DNA of 64,000 nucleotides from an uncultured Christensenellaceae bacterium. Its GTDB lineage: Bacteria; Bacillota; Clostridia; Christensenellales; Pumilibacteraceae. This document shows, in pieces, positions 8,032-15,734 of the stretch (the stretch's first letter is position 1; every line of letters starts with the position of its first letter). Location: assembly GCA_910588155.1 (NCBI GenBank), contig CAJUPB010000006.1, forward strand, positions 62,001 to 126,000, in the 5' to 3' direction. A model generated the notes under the pieces. The model did no database searches. It saw nothing but the letters and a program-made list of their open reading frames with translations, and was not told the DNA's origin. A program made the position numbers and the translations under genes.

Positions 8032-9522
8032 TTATGCGAGCTGTTTCAGCGCCGAACAGTCGAGCAGAGAATACGACCCGAAGAACGCCTGCAAGAAACC
8101 CGCGATTTTCTTCACTCCGCCGAACTCGTTCGACTCTATATTGATGACGACCACGGGGTCGTGCACGCTGACGCGAGCCAAGAAGAATCCGTTTGCAAAA
8201 CTCATTTCCGCCCGCACGCCTTCCGCGCTGTCCTTTGCGAGGTTGCACATACCGCCGTTTTCCAGCTCTTTGCACACGCTTTCCAACTGCGACAGTATCT
8301 GTGCCGCCATAAGCCGAAAGTCCTTGCTCAAAACTTTCAATCTCACTTCCGTGCTTTCCACGGGCTGTTTCAAATCGGAAATCAAGTCGGTCAGCTTTTT
8401 GCCCTCGCGTTTGAGTTGCGCCGCCTTGACCGCCAGACGCAGCGACAGATATGCGCCGTCGTCGAGATAGTAATTCTCTTTGAGTGCGGCGTGACCGCTG
8501 GTTTCTATCGCAAGAGGCACGTAAGTTCCGAGCTTTTCCAATCTCTGCGCTTCGCCGATTACGTTGCGATAACCGCGCTTGAAACGTCTGTGAATGCCGC
8601 CCTTTGCCGCTATGAATTCGGTAAGACCCGAACTCGTGACGCTGTCCGTGACAATCGTCGCGCCGCTGTTTTCCGAAAGCAATATCGCGCTTATGAGTGC
8701 AATGAGTCTGTTGCGGTTTATCTCGCTTCCGTCCGACGACGCCACTGCCGCCCTGTCTACGTCGGCGTCGAAGATTATACCGAGGTCGGCGTTCTTTTCC
8801 GTCACTCTGTCCGTCAGAGCGCGCATAGCCGTTTGGTTTTCGGGGTTCGGGATATGTCCCGAAAAGTTGCCGTCGGGTTCGAGGTATTGCGAGCAGCCGA
8901 TGTCCGCGCCGAGCGGCAAAAGCACGCGCTCGGCAAAAAAGCCGCCTGCGCCGCCGCCAGCGTCCACGCAAATCTTCATACCTTCCAAAGGCATATCGCA
9001 ACCGCCGAGAGTCCTTGCCTTATCCACGAGAAAATCGCAGTAAAGCTTCATAAAGTCCTTGCGGTATATCTTGCTTTCCGTTGCCGCGATTGACTTATCC
9101 GCCGCCGCGTATTCTATTATCTTATCGAGGTCGGACGAATCTATGCCGCCGCTTTTTGTAAAAAATTTCAGACCGTTTCTGTCGAACGGGTGATGCGACG
9201 CCGTTATCATAATCGCTCCGTCGCAATCGGTTTCGGAAAACTTCGTCATCATAAACGCGGACGGCGTGGAACACAGACCTATGAAATAAATCTCGCAGCC
9301 GCTCTCTTTCAAAGCCTGCTCGGCAGCCGCGGCGATGCGCTGTGCGCTCAAACGCGAATCGTGACCGAGAGCCACTTTTTTGCCAGCCGACCGTTCTTTC
9401 AGCCAATATACATACGCTTTAACCGCAGCCTTCACCGCTTCGTCGGTAAGCTCCGTATTTTCGCCGAGAGCTATGCCGCGCAAATCGGTTCCGCTTTTCA
9501 AAGCACTTATATCCATAGACAC
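8032..9522 (-). CDS. Phosphoglucomutase/phosphomannomutase family enzyme
   Basis: 496 residues, alpha-D-phosphohexomutase superfamily. The four functional loops are visible: the catalytic Ser loop ITASHHPFDRNG (normally TASHNP), the metal loop FDADVDR (normally DGDxDR), the sugar-binding loop ETSGHAALKE and a C-terminal phosphate-binding region. It interconverts hexose 1- and 6-phosphates, but the substrate (glucose, mannose or glucosamine) cannot be read from the sequence. N is replaced by H in the serine loop and G by A in the metal loop; both are conservative. A clear promoter lies upstream and transketolase follows. Confidence 0.9.
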   Translation of the reverse strand: MSMDISALKSGTDLRGIALGENTELTDEAVKAAVKAYVYWLKERSAGKKVALGHDSRLSAQRIAAAAEQALKESGCEIYFIGLCSTPSAFMMTKFSETDCDGAIMITASHHPFDRNGLKFFTKSGGIDSSDLDKIIEYAAADKSIAATESKIYRKDFMKLYCDFLVDKARTLGGCDMPLEGMKICVDAGGGAGGFFAERVLLPLGADIGCSQYLEPDGNFSGHIPNPENQTAMRALTDRVTEKNADLGIIFDADVDRAAVASSDGSEINRNRLIALISAILLSENSGATIVTDSVTSSGLTEFIAAKGGIHRRFKRGYRNVIGEAQRLEKLGTYVPLAIETSGHAALKENYYLDDGAYLSLRLAVKAAQLKREGKKLTDLISDLKQPVESTEVRLKVLSKDFRLMAAQILSQLESVCKELENGGMCNLAKDSAEGVRAEMSFANGFFLARVSVHDPVVVINIESNEFGGVKKIAGFLQAFFGSYSLLDCSALKQLA

Positions 9523-9579
9523 TTAACCGTCCCTTTGACGAAACCGCAAATTTTTTCGGGCGCGGTTCCGACCTATATA

Positions 9580-9608
9580 ATTATAACTCAAAGACTGCCT
9601 TTTGTAAA
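9580..9608 (-). promoter_or_regulatory. Sigma-A-type promoter of the phosphohexomutase-tkt-yfbR operon
   Basis: On the minus strand TTTACA, 17 bases and TATAAT, about 60 bases upstream of the phosphohexomutase start. The match to consensus is 5/6 and 6/6. Confidence 0.75.
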
Positions 9609-9746
9609 GGAAATTATGCGGTCAAACTGCCGACGTTTATACACTGAATGCCGTCGCACCGCATATCGCCGCGACAATAAAGCCCGAGGGCGTATAAAAC
9701 TGCGGCAATCGGCGATAATTACGTTAAAAAAAGAGAGGTTGCTTTT

Positions 9747-10406
9747 ATGTCGGTGAACTATTGCATAGGAAATATCGGAGTCAAGAGAAACAAATTTCTG
9801 GCGTGCGGAGAAAACTCCGTCTGCGCCGACAACGACGACGTTTTGGGGTTCTTCTCCCTTTCCGGCAATCTGTACTGTCTGCCCGGAAAACTGCCGTTCG
9901 GGGATTTGACAGTCAAAAGTTATATCTGTTACCGACGTTCGCTTTTAAACGAAAAGTGCAAGCCTTTGACGCTGAACGAGATTAGATTTCTGCTGAACGC
10001 AGTCGGCTGCAAATTCGGTCTGAACCGAAAGGTAAAGTCGCTGACGAGAATCGAATTCCGTCTGCTCTCTCTGGCGGCGAAGTGGCAGCCCGATTCGAAA
10101 GTCGTGTTTTTGAACTTCGACGGCTTGGACTACTGCTATGCGCGCAAGCGGGAAATGAGAAAGGCAATCGAGCGGCTGTCAAAAAAGTACGAAGTGTTTG
10201 CGGCGGTATCCGACACCAGATTCATACCGAAAAAGGCGCGCATTCTGACCTATTCCGCAGACGGCGTCGTTAAAGTCGACAAGCCGAAAAAGCAAAAGAG
10301 CGTGCCCGTTTCGAGCCGCGCTCTCAAAAAATTTCTCAAAACCCGTCCGTATTTCGGTTCGCTTTTAAAAGACGCGCAAAAGACGGTGCTTATCACCACG
10401 AGATAG
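9747..10406 (+). CDS. Degenerate ABC-ATPase-like protein, unknown function
   Basis: 219 residues, alone on the plus strand among minus-strand genes. Residues about 90-165 follow the order of an ABC ATPase core: a signature-like segment (KSLTRIEFRLLSLAAKWQP), a hydrophobic Walker-B-like strand (KVVFLNFDGLDY), a D-loop-like turn, a helix (REMRKAIERLSKKY) and a strand in the H-loop position (FAAVSDTRF). However, there is no Walker A, no catalytic Glu and no switch His. This suggests a protein with an ABC-like fold that cannot hydrolyse ATP. The C-terminal 50 residues are basic. GAGAGG precedes the ATG. Its stop abuts the recF stop (convergent genes, no gap). The family assignment is an inference from pattern only. 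Confidence 0.6.
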   Translation: MSVNYCIGNIGVKRNKFLACGENSVCADNDDVLGFFSLSGNLYCLPGKLPFGDLTVKSYICYRRSLLNEKCKPLTLNEIRFLLNAVGCKFGLNRKVKSLTRIEFRLLSLAAKWQPDSKVVFLNFDGLDYCYARKREMRKAIERLSKKYEVFAAVSDTRFIPKKARILTYSADGVVKVDKPKKQKSVPVSSRALKKFLKTRPYFGSLLKDAQKTVLITTR

Positions 10407-11486
10407 TCACACGATTTTTCCGCCGTCCACGACGAATCTCTTTACCGTTTTGTCGTCTATGAGTTCGGGAAGCTCGGTGCACGTGATTATCACCTGATAC
10501 GGGCGAATCAGGCGCAGAAGCCGTTCGCGGCGGACACAGTCCAACTCGCTCATAACGTCGTCCAAAAGCAGCACGGGACTTTCCCCCGTGAACTCCGTCA
10601 TCAGACGCAATAGCGCAAGTTGCAGAGAAAGCGCGGCGGTGCGCTGCTGACCCTGCGAGCCGAACGAGCGAATATCCATTCCGTCCGCGGTTATCTTCAC
10701 GTCGTCCTTGTGCGGACCGATATGCGTGAAGCCCAATCTCAAATCCGACTCTCTGCTTTTCAATAGCAGTTCCGTCATATTCTCCTCTATCTCTTTGACG
10801 CTCTCGCCGCTTGCACCCTCGTAGGCAAGCGACAATTCTTCTTTTTCCTCGGTTATAAACGAATGCACGTCTTTTGCGTGCGGCAGCAGTCTTTGCAAGA
10901 AACCGCGGCGGGACTTCACGATTCCGGCGCCGGCGGCGGCAAGCTGCATATCCCACACGTCTATTGCGGACGGGTCGATTTTCGGCTGTTTGAGAAGTCT
11001 GTTTCTCTGCGCGAGAATTTTATTGTATCTGTTCAGCGCGTAGAAATAGCTTTTGGACATCTGGCTCAACGCGACGTCCACGAAGCGTCTGCGCTCGGAC
11101 GGCGATTCCTTGACGGTCTTTATCTCCTCCGGCGAAAACAGCACGCCGAGCACCGTTCCCATAAGCTCGCCGAGTTTGGTGAGAGGCAGCGAATTCACGG
11201 ACACGCACTTGTTCACGTTTCGGCTCAACACTATTTCCACATTGTCCGAACCGTATTTTTTCTGCACTTGCGCGGCTACGTACGCTCTGTCGCAGTCCCA
11301 ACGGATAAGCTCCTTATCCCTCGGCGTGCGCTGCGATTTTCCCACGCAGGTCACGTACAGAGCTTCCAAGAGATTGGTTTTGCCCTGCGCATTGCGGCCC
11401 TCGAACACGTTGACGCCGTCCGACAATTCTATCGTCGAACCCTGCCAATTGCGAAAGTCTTTGAGTGTCAGTTTCTTCACGTACAT
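10407..11486 (-). CDS. recF: DNA replication and repair protein RecF
   Basis: 359 residues, the family length. RecF is an SMC-like ATPase that helps load RecA at single-strand gaps. Visible motifs are the N-terminal LTLKDFRNWQGSTIEL, Walker A GRNAQGKTNLLEAL, the signature region FGSQGQQRTAALSLQLALLR and Walker B SPVLLLDDVMSELD. In many bacteria recF sits beside dnaN and gyrB near the origin; here its neighbours are unrelated, so the ancestral cluster has been split. The start MYVKKLTLKDF matches family N-termini. Confidence 0.96.
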   Translation of the reverse strand: MYVKKLTLKDFRNWQGSTIELSDGVNVFEGRNAQGKTNLLEALYVTCVGKSQRTPRDKELIRWDCDRAYVAAQVQKKYGSDNVEIVLSRNVNKCVSVNSLPLTKLGELMGTVLGVLFSPEEIKTVKESPSERRRFVDVALSQMSKSYFYALNRYNKILAQRNRLLKQPKIDPSAIDVWDMQLAAAGAGIVKSRRGFLQRLLPHAKDVHSFITEEKEELSLAYEGASGESVKEIEENMTELLLKSRESDLRLGFTHIGPHKDDVKITADGMDIRSFGSQGQQRTAALSLQLALLRLMTEFTGESPVLLLDDVMSELDCVRRERLLRLIRPYQVIITCTELPELIDDKTVKRFVVDGGKIV

Positions 11487-11508
11487 ACTTATATTTTACC
11501 ACGACGGC

Positions 11509-11537
11509 AAAAAAAACGCGAGCGTTTTGCCCGCGTT
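11509..11537 (-). terminator. Rho-independent terminator between the broken gene and recF
   Basis: On the minus strand a 9-bp stem (AACGCGGGC with CGCTCGCGTT, one G-U pair) closes an AAAA loop and is followed by eight T residues. It ends transcription arriving from 11552-11953 before recF begins. Confidence 0.88.
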
Positions 11538-11551
11538 TTTTCAAATACAAA

Positions 11552-11953
11552 CTACTTTGCCGCACCGCCCATATGGCATTGCATAATTCTCATTAAATTT
11601 TCGTCGATATATTTTGCCGCAATGTTCAGTTGCTCCATACAGTTCAGTTCGTCGAATCCTTGAAAAAGCGTCTTATGATTTTCATCGACGATGCACAGCT
11701 TTTCGGCGAGCGAAAGAGAGTCGTTCCACATTTTATGATACACGTCTATATTAACCCATTTCATCTTCATAAAGCAGTCGTAAGCGATTACGATGTGAAA
11801 TCCGTCCTATCGTAATCCAGCGACTCTTCCGCATTGCAGGAATAGTGTTTTCTTCCGAAACCTTCGTCCGTCAGAAAATAACTTTTTGATATACTTTGTC
11901 GGACGGCGCTCCAACTCGTTCATTTCTTTATAATGAAGCAGATAGTAACACAT
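11552..11953 (-). pseudogene. Broken small gene, two compensating frameshifts or an internal stop
   Basis: Start MCYYLLHYKEMNELERRPTKYIKK and the C-terminal 72 residues (IVIAYDCFMKMKWVNIDVYH and onward) are in one frame, but a TAG interrupts that frame near 11808. Between about 11905 and 11808 the neighbouring frame reads more protein-like (LTDEGFGRKHYSCNAEESLD). The simplest view is a coding sequence of about 133 residues with two opposite frameshifts. If the last part is still translated, it would start at ATG 11770. No family was recognised. It lies four bases after the large repeat protein and is followed by a strong terminator. Confidence 0.5.
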
Positions 11954-11956
11954 CGT

Positions 11957-14900
11957 TTAAAGGTCGGTAAAGTCGAACTTGGTTTCTATAGCGCCGACGG
12001 CGTCGCTTGCCGCTTCCGCGACTTTGAACGTCGCATTTTCGTATTGCGAGAGAATGTCGAGCGATTCCTGCACGGTGTTTGCAATCGCCGCGCCGTCGCC
12101 GCTCATTCCCGCCATAGCAAACAGCACCGCCTGCTGCTCTGTCGACAGCGAGTTAATCTTTATCGAAGCCGCCGCCGTCATATCGGACAAATCGACATAC
12201 AGCGTGACGTATATCTTTGCCGGAAGCATAGCCCCTATCGTATTCGCGGAATTGTCGCCGCCGGAAATCTTCGAGAAATCGACTTCGACCACGAGGCGCA
12301 TATAGTTTTTCGCCGTATCGACGCCGCCGCCCATTGCGCTCAATTCGTCGTAATAACTCTGCGCGAGAGCATAGCCGCTTGTAATTACGGTAAGTTCTTT
12401 CAACGCCGCGTTCTTTTCCGCGAACTGTCCCGCGATGTAACCGGCAAAACGTCTGTCGGACATTCTGCCCGTAAAGCCGTTTGCCGCGCTCGGCATTTCC
12501 TCGAACGACTCCGCAATCTGCGTCTTGTCGAACGCTACGGCGGCATTGGTTATTATCTCGTTTTCGGCGAAATTAGCCGGGTTATTGCCTTCGCCGCGCT
12601 CGTAAAGTCCCTGAACCGCACCCTTCATATTCTCTATGACCTGTGCTTTGTTTTCGCCGTAATCGGTGTTTGCCGTGTCTATATTCGTCGCTTTTGCGAG
12701 GAACGAATAGAAATCCGTGAGTTTTATTCCGCCGTCCGTGAACTCGTAGCCGTCTTCGCCGAGACTGTCCGACAGTGTTTTGAAGCTGTCATAGACTGCC
12801 TTGCCGAGTTCGTCCGCCTTTTCGCCGAGATTAAGCGCGCCGCTTCCCGACAGGTGGTCCAGCATTTTTTGCAACGTCTGTTTCTCGTCTTCACCCATAA
12901 GGTTCACGGTTATTTCCGTTCTGTAACCGTCGCCCGTTGCGTTCTTTTCATCCACGTAGCAGGTCGCCACGACGAAAACCTTTTTGACGGGAAGCAGCGA
13001 CGAGATACTTTCGCCGAAGCTGTCGAGGCTTATCTCGGCGGCAAGTCTGATATATCTGCCGTTTGCGCCCGAACCTATCTTTATGCCTGCTATCGTTCCG
13101 AGGTCGGTGCTTTCGCCCATAGCCTCCGCGAAAATCTTCGCAAGTTCTCTTTCGGAAATCACGGGAGCAAGCTCCGACGCTTTTCTGCCGTCTTCTTTCA
13201 TTTTCGCTATATCGAATCTGTCGGAATCGAAATTGTTTATATCGACTATATCGAAAATAGAACCGAAATCGGTAAACTCGCCGACTTTGAGATAGTATTT
13301 GTCTTTGATTTCGTTTGTGAAATTCGAGTAGTCCTGCGCCGCCTCGCTTATTCCGAGCTTATCCGTCAAATAGCCGTTTTCGTCCGAACCCGTCAGTTTT
13401 TTCAGCATATTCTTTATCTCTTCGGGTTCGACGACGCGATTGCCGCCCTCGTCCTTGAACACGGTGTCGGATATGACCGTGAACATATCGGGCAGAAGTA
13501 CTTTGGACGTCGAGAACTCTATCGTATCCAAAGCGGCGTACATACTGTCCAGCGTCTGCCGCAACGGCGTTTCCAACTGTTCTACGACGGAATCTATCGA
13601 CAGCGACTCGACGAACTTGCCTATGACTTTGAGTGTTTTATCGGTCTGCTGTGCGCTCAAATCGTTGTAGCGTATCTGCGTCTTTACGCGAGCCTGTTCG
13701 CTCACGCCTCTCGTTATGTCGACGACAGCCGTTATCATAATACGTTCGGGCAAGAACGACGACACTATCGAGCCTATATCGCCGCCTGCCGCCGATGTAA
13801 ACGACGAAAGCCCAATCGACACGCCGAGTTCCAAGAACTGCCGCACGTCGCCGGCTCCGTCTATCGATTCTTTGCGAAGCGCAAGCTGTTCCGCGCGTAT
13901 ATCGTAGGAATTGAACTCGCTGCCGCCGAGTACCGAACCGAGTGTTTCGGACACTATCGCGCCCATCATTCTGTCGTTTATCACGATTTTGAGTTTTTCG
14001 GCATCTTCCTCTCCGAGCAGTTCTTCCATACGGCTTGCGTCTATCAATGCGGTTATGTCGCCGACTTTATTCGATTCGCCGATGCCGAAGAGCGCCATAA
14101 AGTCTTCGAAATCTATTTCATCGCCGCTGTTCGGCTTACCGTCGGGGTCGAGGTTTATGAGGTATTTTGCCGCGACCTCTTTCAAAAATTCATCTTTATA
14201 ATCGACGAGCGTTTTGCCGCTTATGTCCGCAGGCTTATAGACCGTGCCGTATACGGCGTTGTAATTCGGGTCGCCCGCGTCTCCCACATACTGATTGTTG
14301 AACGTATATTCGGGGTTTATCGCGTTTTCGTATTCGCTTGTGCAGACGTTTTTAAGCGTGGTCAAAAGTTCTTTGCCCGTGACCTTGTCGCCTTCCTCCG
14401 CGCCCTCGTTTATCTTGGCGAACGAGATGACGGATTCGAAAGCGTCCATAGACAGAGCGCCGTTTTCAACGTGCGACAAGTCGGCGACTTCCGTTATTTT
14501 GTCCAATATCGGTCTTATATTCTTTGCGGACAACTCCGAAAGCGTCTGTCTGACGCCGTTGAAGCCGTCGGCGGACTTCATTATCCCGTCGATTAGCTTT
14601 ATCGCGCTGTTCAATTTCTTTTCGTTGTCTATACGGTTTATTCTTATGTCGATTTCGGTTTCCGCGTCCAAACCCATTCCCAGCGTCAGAAACAGATTGT
14701 TCGGCAAAAGCGCTTTGACCGCGAAATGCGCGGCTCCCGCATTGTATGTTTCCAGCACGGGTTTAATCGCGTCGGCAAGTTTGATTTGCACGGTCAGACT
14801 TATCATCGTGACTTCTTTTCTTTCCTTGCTCATATCGCCGTTTTCGTCGGTCACGGTGACGTCGCGCTGTTCGCGCGAAAGTATTATCTGACGCAAAGAA

Positions 14901-15628
14901 ACAAAATCGCCGAGATTGTCTATGCCGTACTCTTTGAGCGACTGCGTGAAATCGGGGGTTTGTTCTCCGCTGCCGTCGGGGGAAGCGTCTGCCGAAACGA
15001 AACCTTCCGACAGCATTTTGCCGAGCAGTTTATCGACAAACGCCGCCAGACCCTTGTCTTTGATTGTCAAAAGGTAATCTTCGTGATTGGATTCGTCGTA
15101 GGCTTTCAAGCGCGTCAAGTCCACGTTCTCTTTCGTGAACAGCGCGGCTATGTATTTCATCAAGACGTTTTCTTTTTCGCCCTCTTCGCCTTCCGTTCCC
15201 TCGACTTCGCCGCCCGAGCCTTCGGCGGTTGCCGCGCGCGAAAAAGACTTCGGCGTGCTGTCCGTGATAAGCTCGTAAATGGTGTCTACGTCCACGTCGG
15301 CGGAATCGTTTAAAAACAGCGCCTTTTTGAGGTCGGAATAAAAACCGTTCAAATCCGAGTCGGTATAGCCGTTTGTGACTATCTTCTTTTCGTCCGGCGC
15401 ATAGAGGTTTGCCACGACGGAAAAGCATTCCGACAGCGACATATCCAAATTCTCTTTCGTATACTTATCGCCGAAGTACCAGCCCGCGCCGACGCCGACC
15501 GCAAGTACGACCACGGTCACAATGGCAAAAGTCGCAAGACAACTGCAACAACAGCTTTTCTTTTTCTTTTTCCTGACAGGTTTGGTCTTTCTGTTTTTTT
15601 CTTCGAGTACAACCCGTTTTTCACCCAT
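11957..15628 (-). CDS. Large membrane-anchored envelope protein with four internal repeats
   Basis: 1223 residues. The N-terminus is basic (KPVRKKKKKSCCCSC), then one hydrophobic segment about residues 31-50, then an acidic extracytoplasmic body. Four repeats can be seen by eye, with cores near residues 275-345, 598-672, 856-926 and 1107-1177. Each has an amphipathic strand, a Leu-Pro step (ALLPNNLFLTLGM, SFLPERIMITAVVD, SLLPVKKVFVVATCYVD, AMLPAKIYVTLYVD), then I-x-(I/V/Y)-N-x-(L/I) or similar and a helix. Three repeats are preceded by a helix like ISERELAKIF, MSDRRFAGYI or INDRMMGAIV. The family was not recognised. The layout fits a surface or envelope-spanning structural protein. It has its own consensus promoter and GGGAGGC before the ATG. 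Confidence 0.8.
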   Translation of the reverse strand: MGEKRVVLEEKNRKTKPVRKKKKKSCCCSCLATFAIVTVVVLAVGVGAGWYFGDKYTKENLDMSLSECFSVVANLYAPDEKKIVTNGYTDSDLNGFYSDLKKALFLNDSADVDVDTIYELITDSTPKSFSRAATAEGSGGEVEGTEGEEGEKENVLMKYIAALFTKENVDLTRLKAYDESNHEDYLLTIKDKGLAAFVDKLLGKMLSEGFVSADASPDGSGEQTPDFTQSLKEYGIDNLGDFVSLRQIILSREQRDVTVTDENGDMSKERKEVTMISLTVQIKLADAIKPVLETYNAGAAHFAVKALLPNNLFLTLGMGLDAETEIDIRINRIDNEKKLNSAIKLIDGIMKSADGFNGVRQTLSELSAKNIRPILDKITEVADLSHVENGALSMDAFESVISFAKINEGAEEGDKVTGKELLTTLKNVCTSEYENAINPEYTFNNQYVGDAGDPNYNAVYGTVYKPADISGKTLVDYKDEFLKEVAAKYLINLDPDGKPNSGDEIDFEDFMALFGIGESNKVGDITALIDASRMEELLGEEDAEKLKIVINDRMMGAIVSETLGSVLGGSEFNSYDIRAEQLALRKESIDGAGDVRQFLELGVSIGLSSFTSAAGGDIGSIVSSFLPERIMITAVVDITRGVSEQARVKTQIRYNDLSAQQTDKTLKVIGKFVESLSIDSVVEQLETPLRQTLDSMYAALDTIEFSTSKVLLPDMFTVISDTVFKDEGGNRVVEPEEIKNMLKKLTGSDENGYLTDKLGISEAAQDYSNFTNEIKDKYYLKVGEFTDFGSIFDIVDINNFDSDRFDIAKMKEDGRKASELAPVISERELAKIFAEAMGESTDLGTIAGIKIGSGANGRYIRLAAEISLDSFGESISSLLPVKKVFVVATCYVDEKNATGDGYRTEITVNLMGEDEKQTLQKMLDHLSGSGALNLGEKADELGKAVYDSFKTLSDSLGEDGYEFTDGGIKLTDFYSFLAKATNIDTANTDYGENKAQVIENMKGAVQGLYERGEGNNPANFAENEIITNAAVAFDKTQIAESFEEMPSAANGFTGRMSDRRFAGYIAGQFAEKNAALKELTVITSGYALAQSYYDELSAMGGGVDTAKNYMRLVVEVDFSKISGGDNSANTIGAMLPAKIYVTLYVDLSDMTAAASIKINSLSTEQQAVLFAMAGMSGDGAAIANTVQESLDILSQYENATFKVAEAASDAVGAIETKFDFTDL

Positions 15629-15679
15629 AAGACGCCTCCCGAAAAATTCGCTCTTTTCCGAGCACTTATTACATTATAT

Positions 15680-15708
15680 ATTTTACTGTAATACGGGGCA
15701 AATGTCAA
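15680..15708 (-). promoter_or_regulatory. Consensus sigma-A promoter of the four-repeat protein
   Basis: TTGACA, 17 bases, TAAAAT on the minus strand, about 50 bases upstream of the start codon. This near-perfect promoter suggests steady expression of the 1223-residue protein. Confidence 0.85.
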
Positions 15709-15734
15709 CGGCGAACAGGCGTAAGCGCGCAATT

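Noticed and set aside
11933..14596. 887-residue plus-strand frame opposite the four-repeat protein
   Set aside because: Antisense shadow. The minus-strand frame has a promoter, ribosome site, membrane anchor and repeats.
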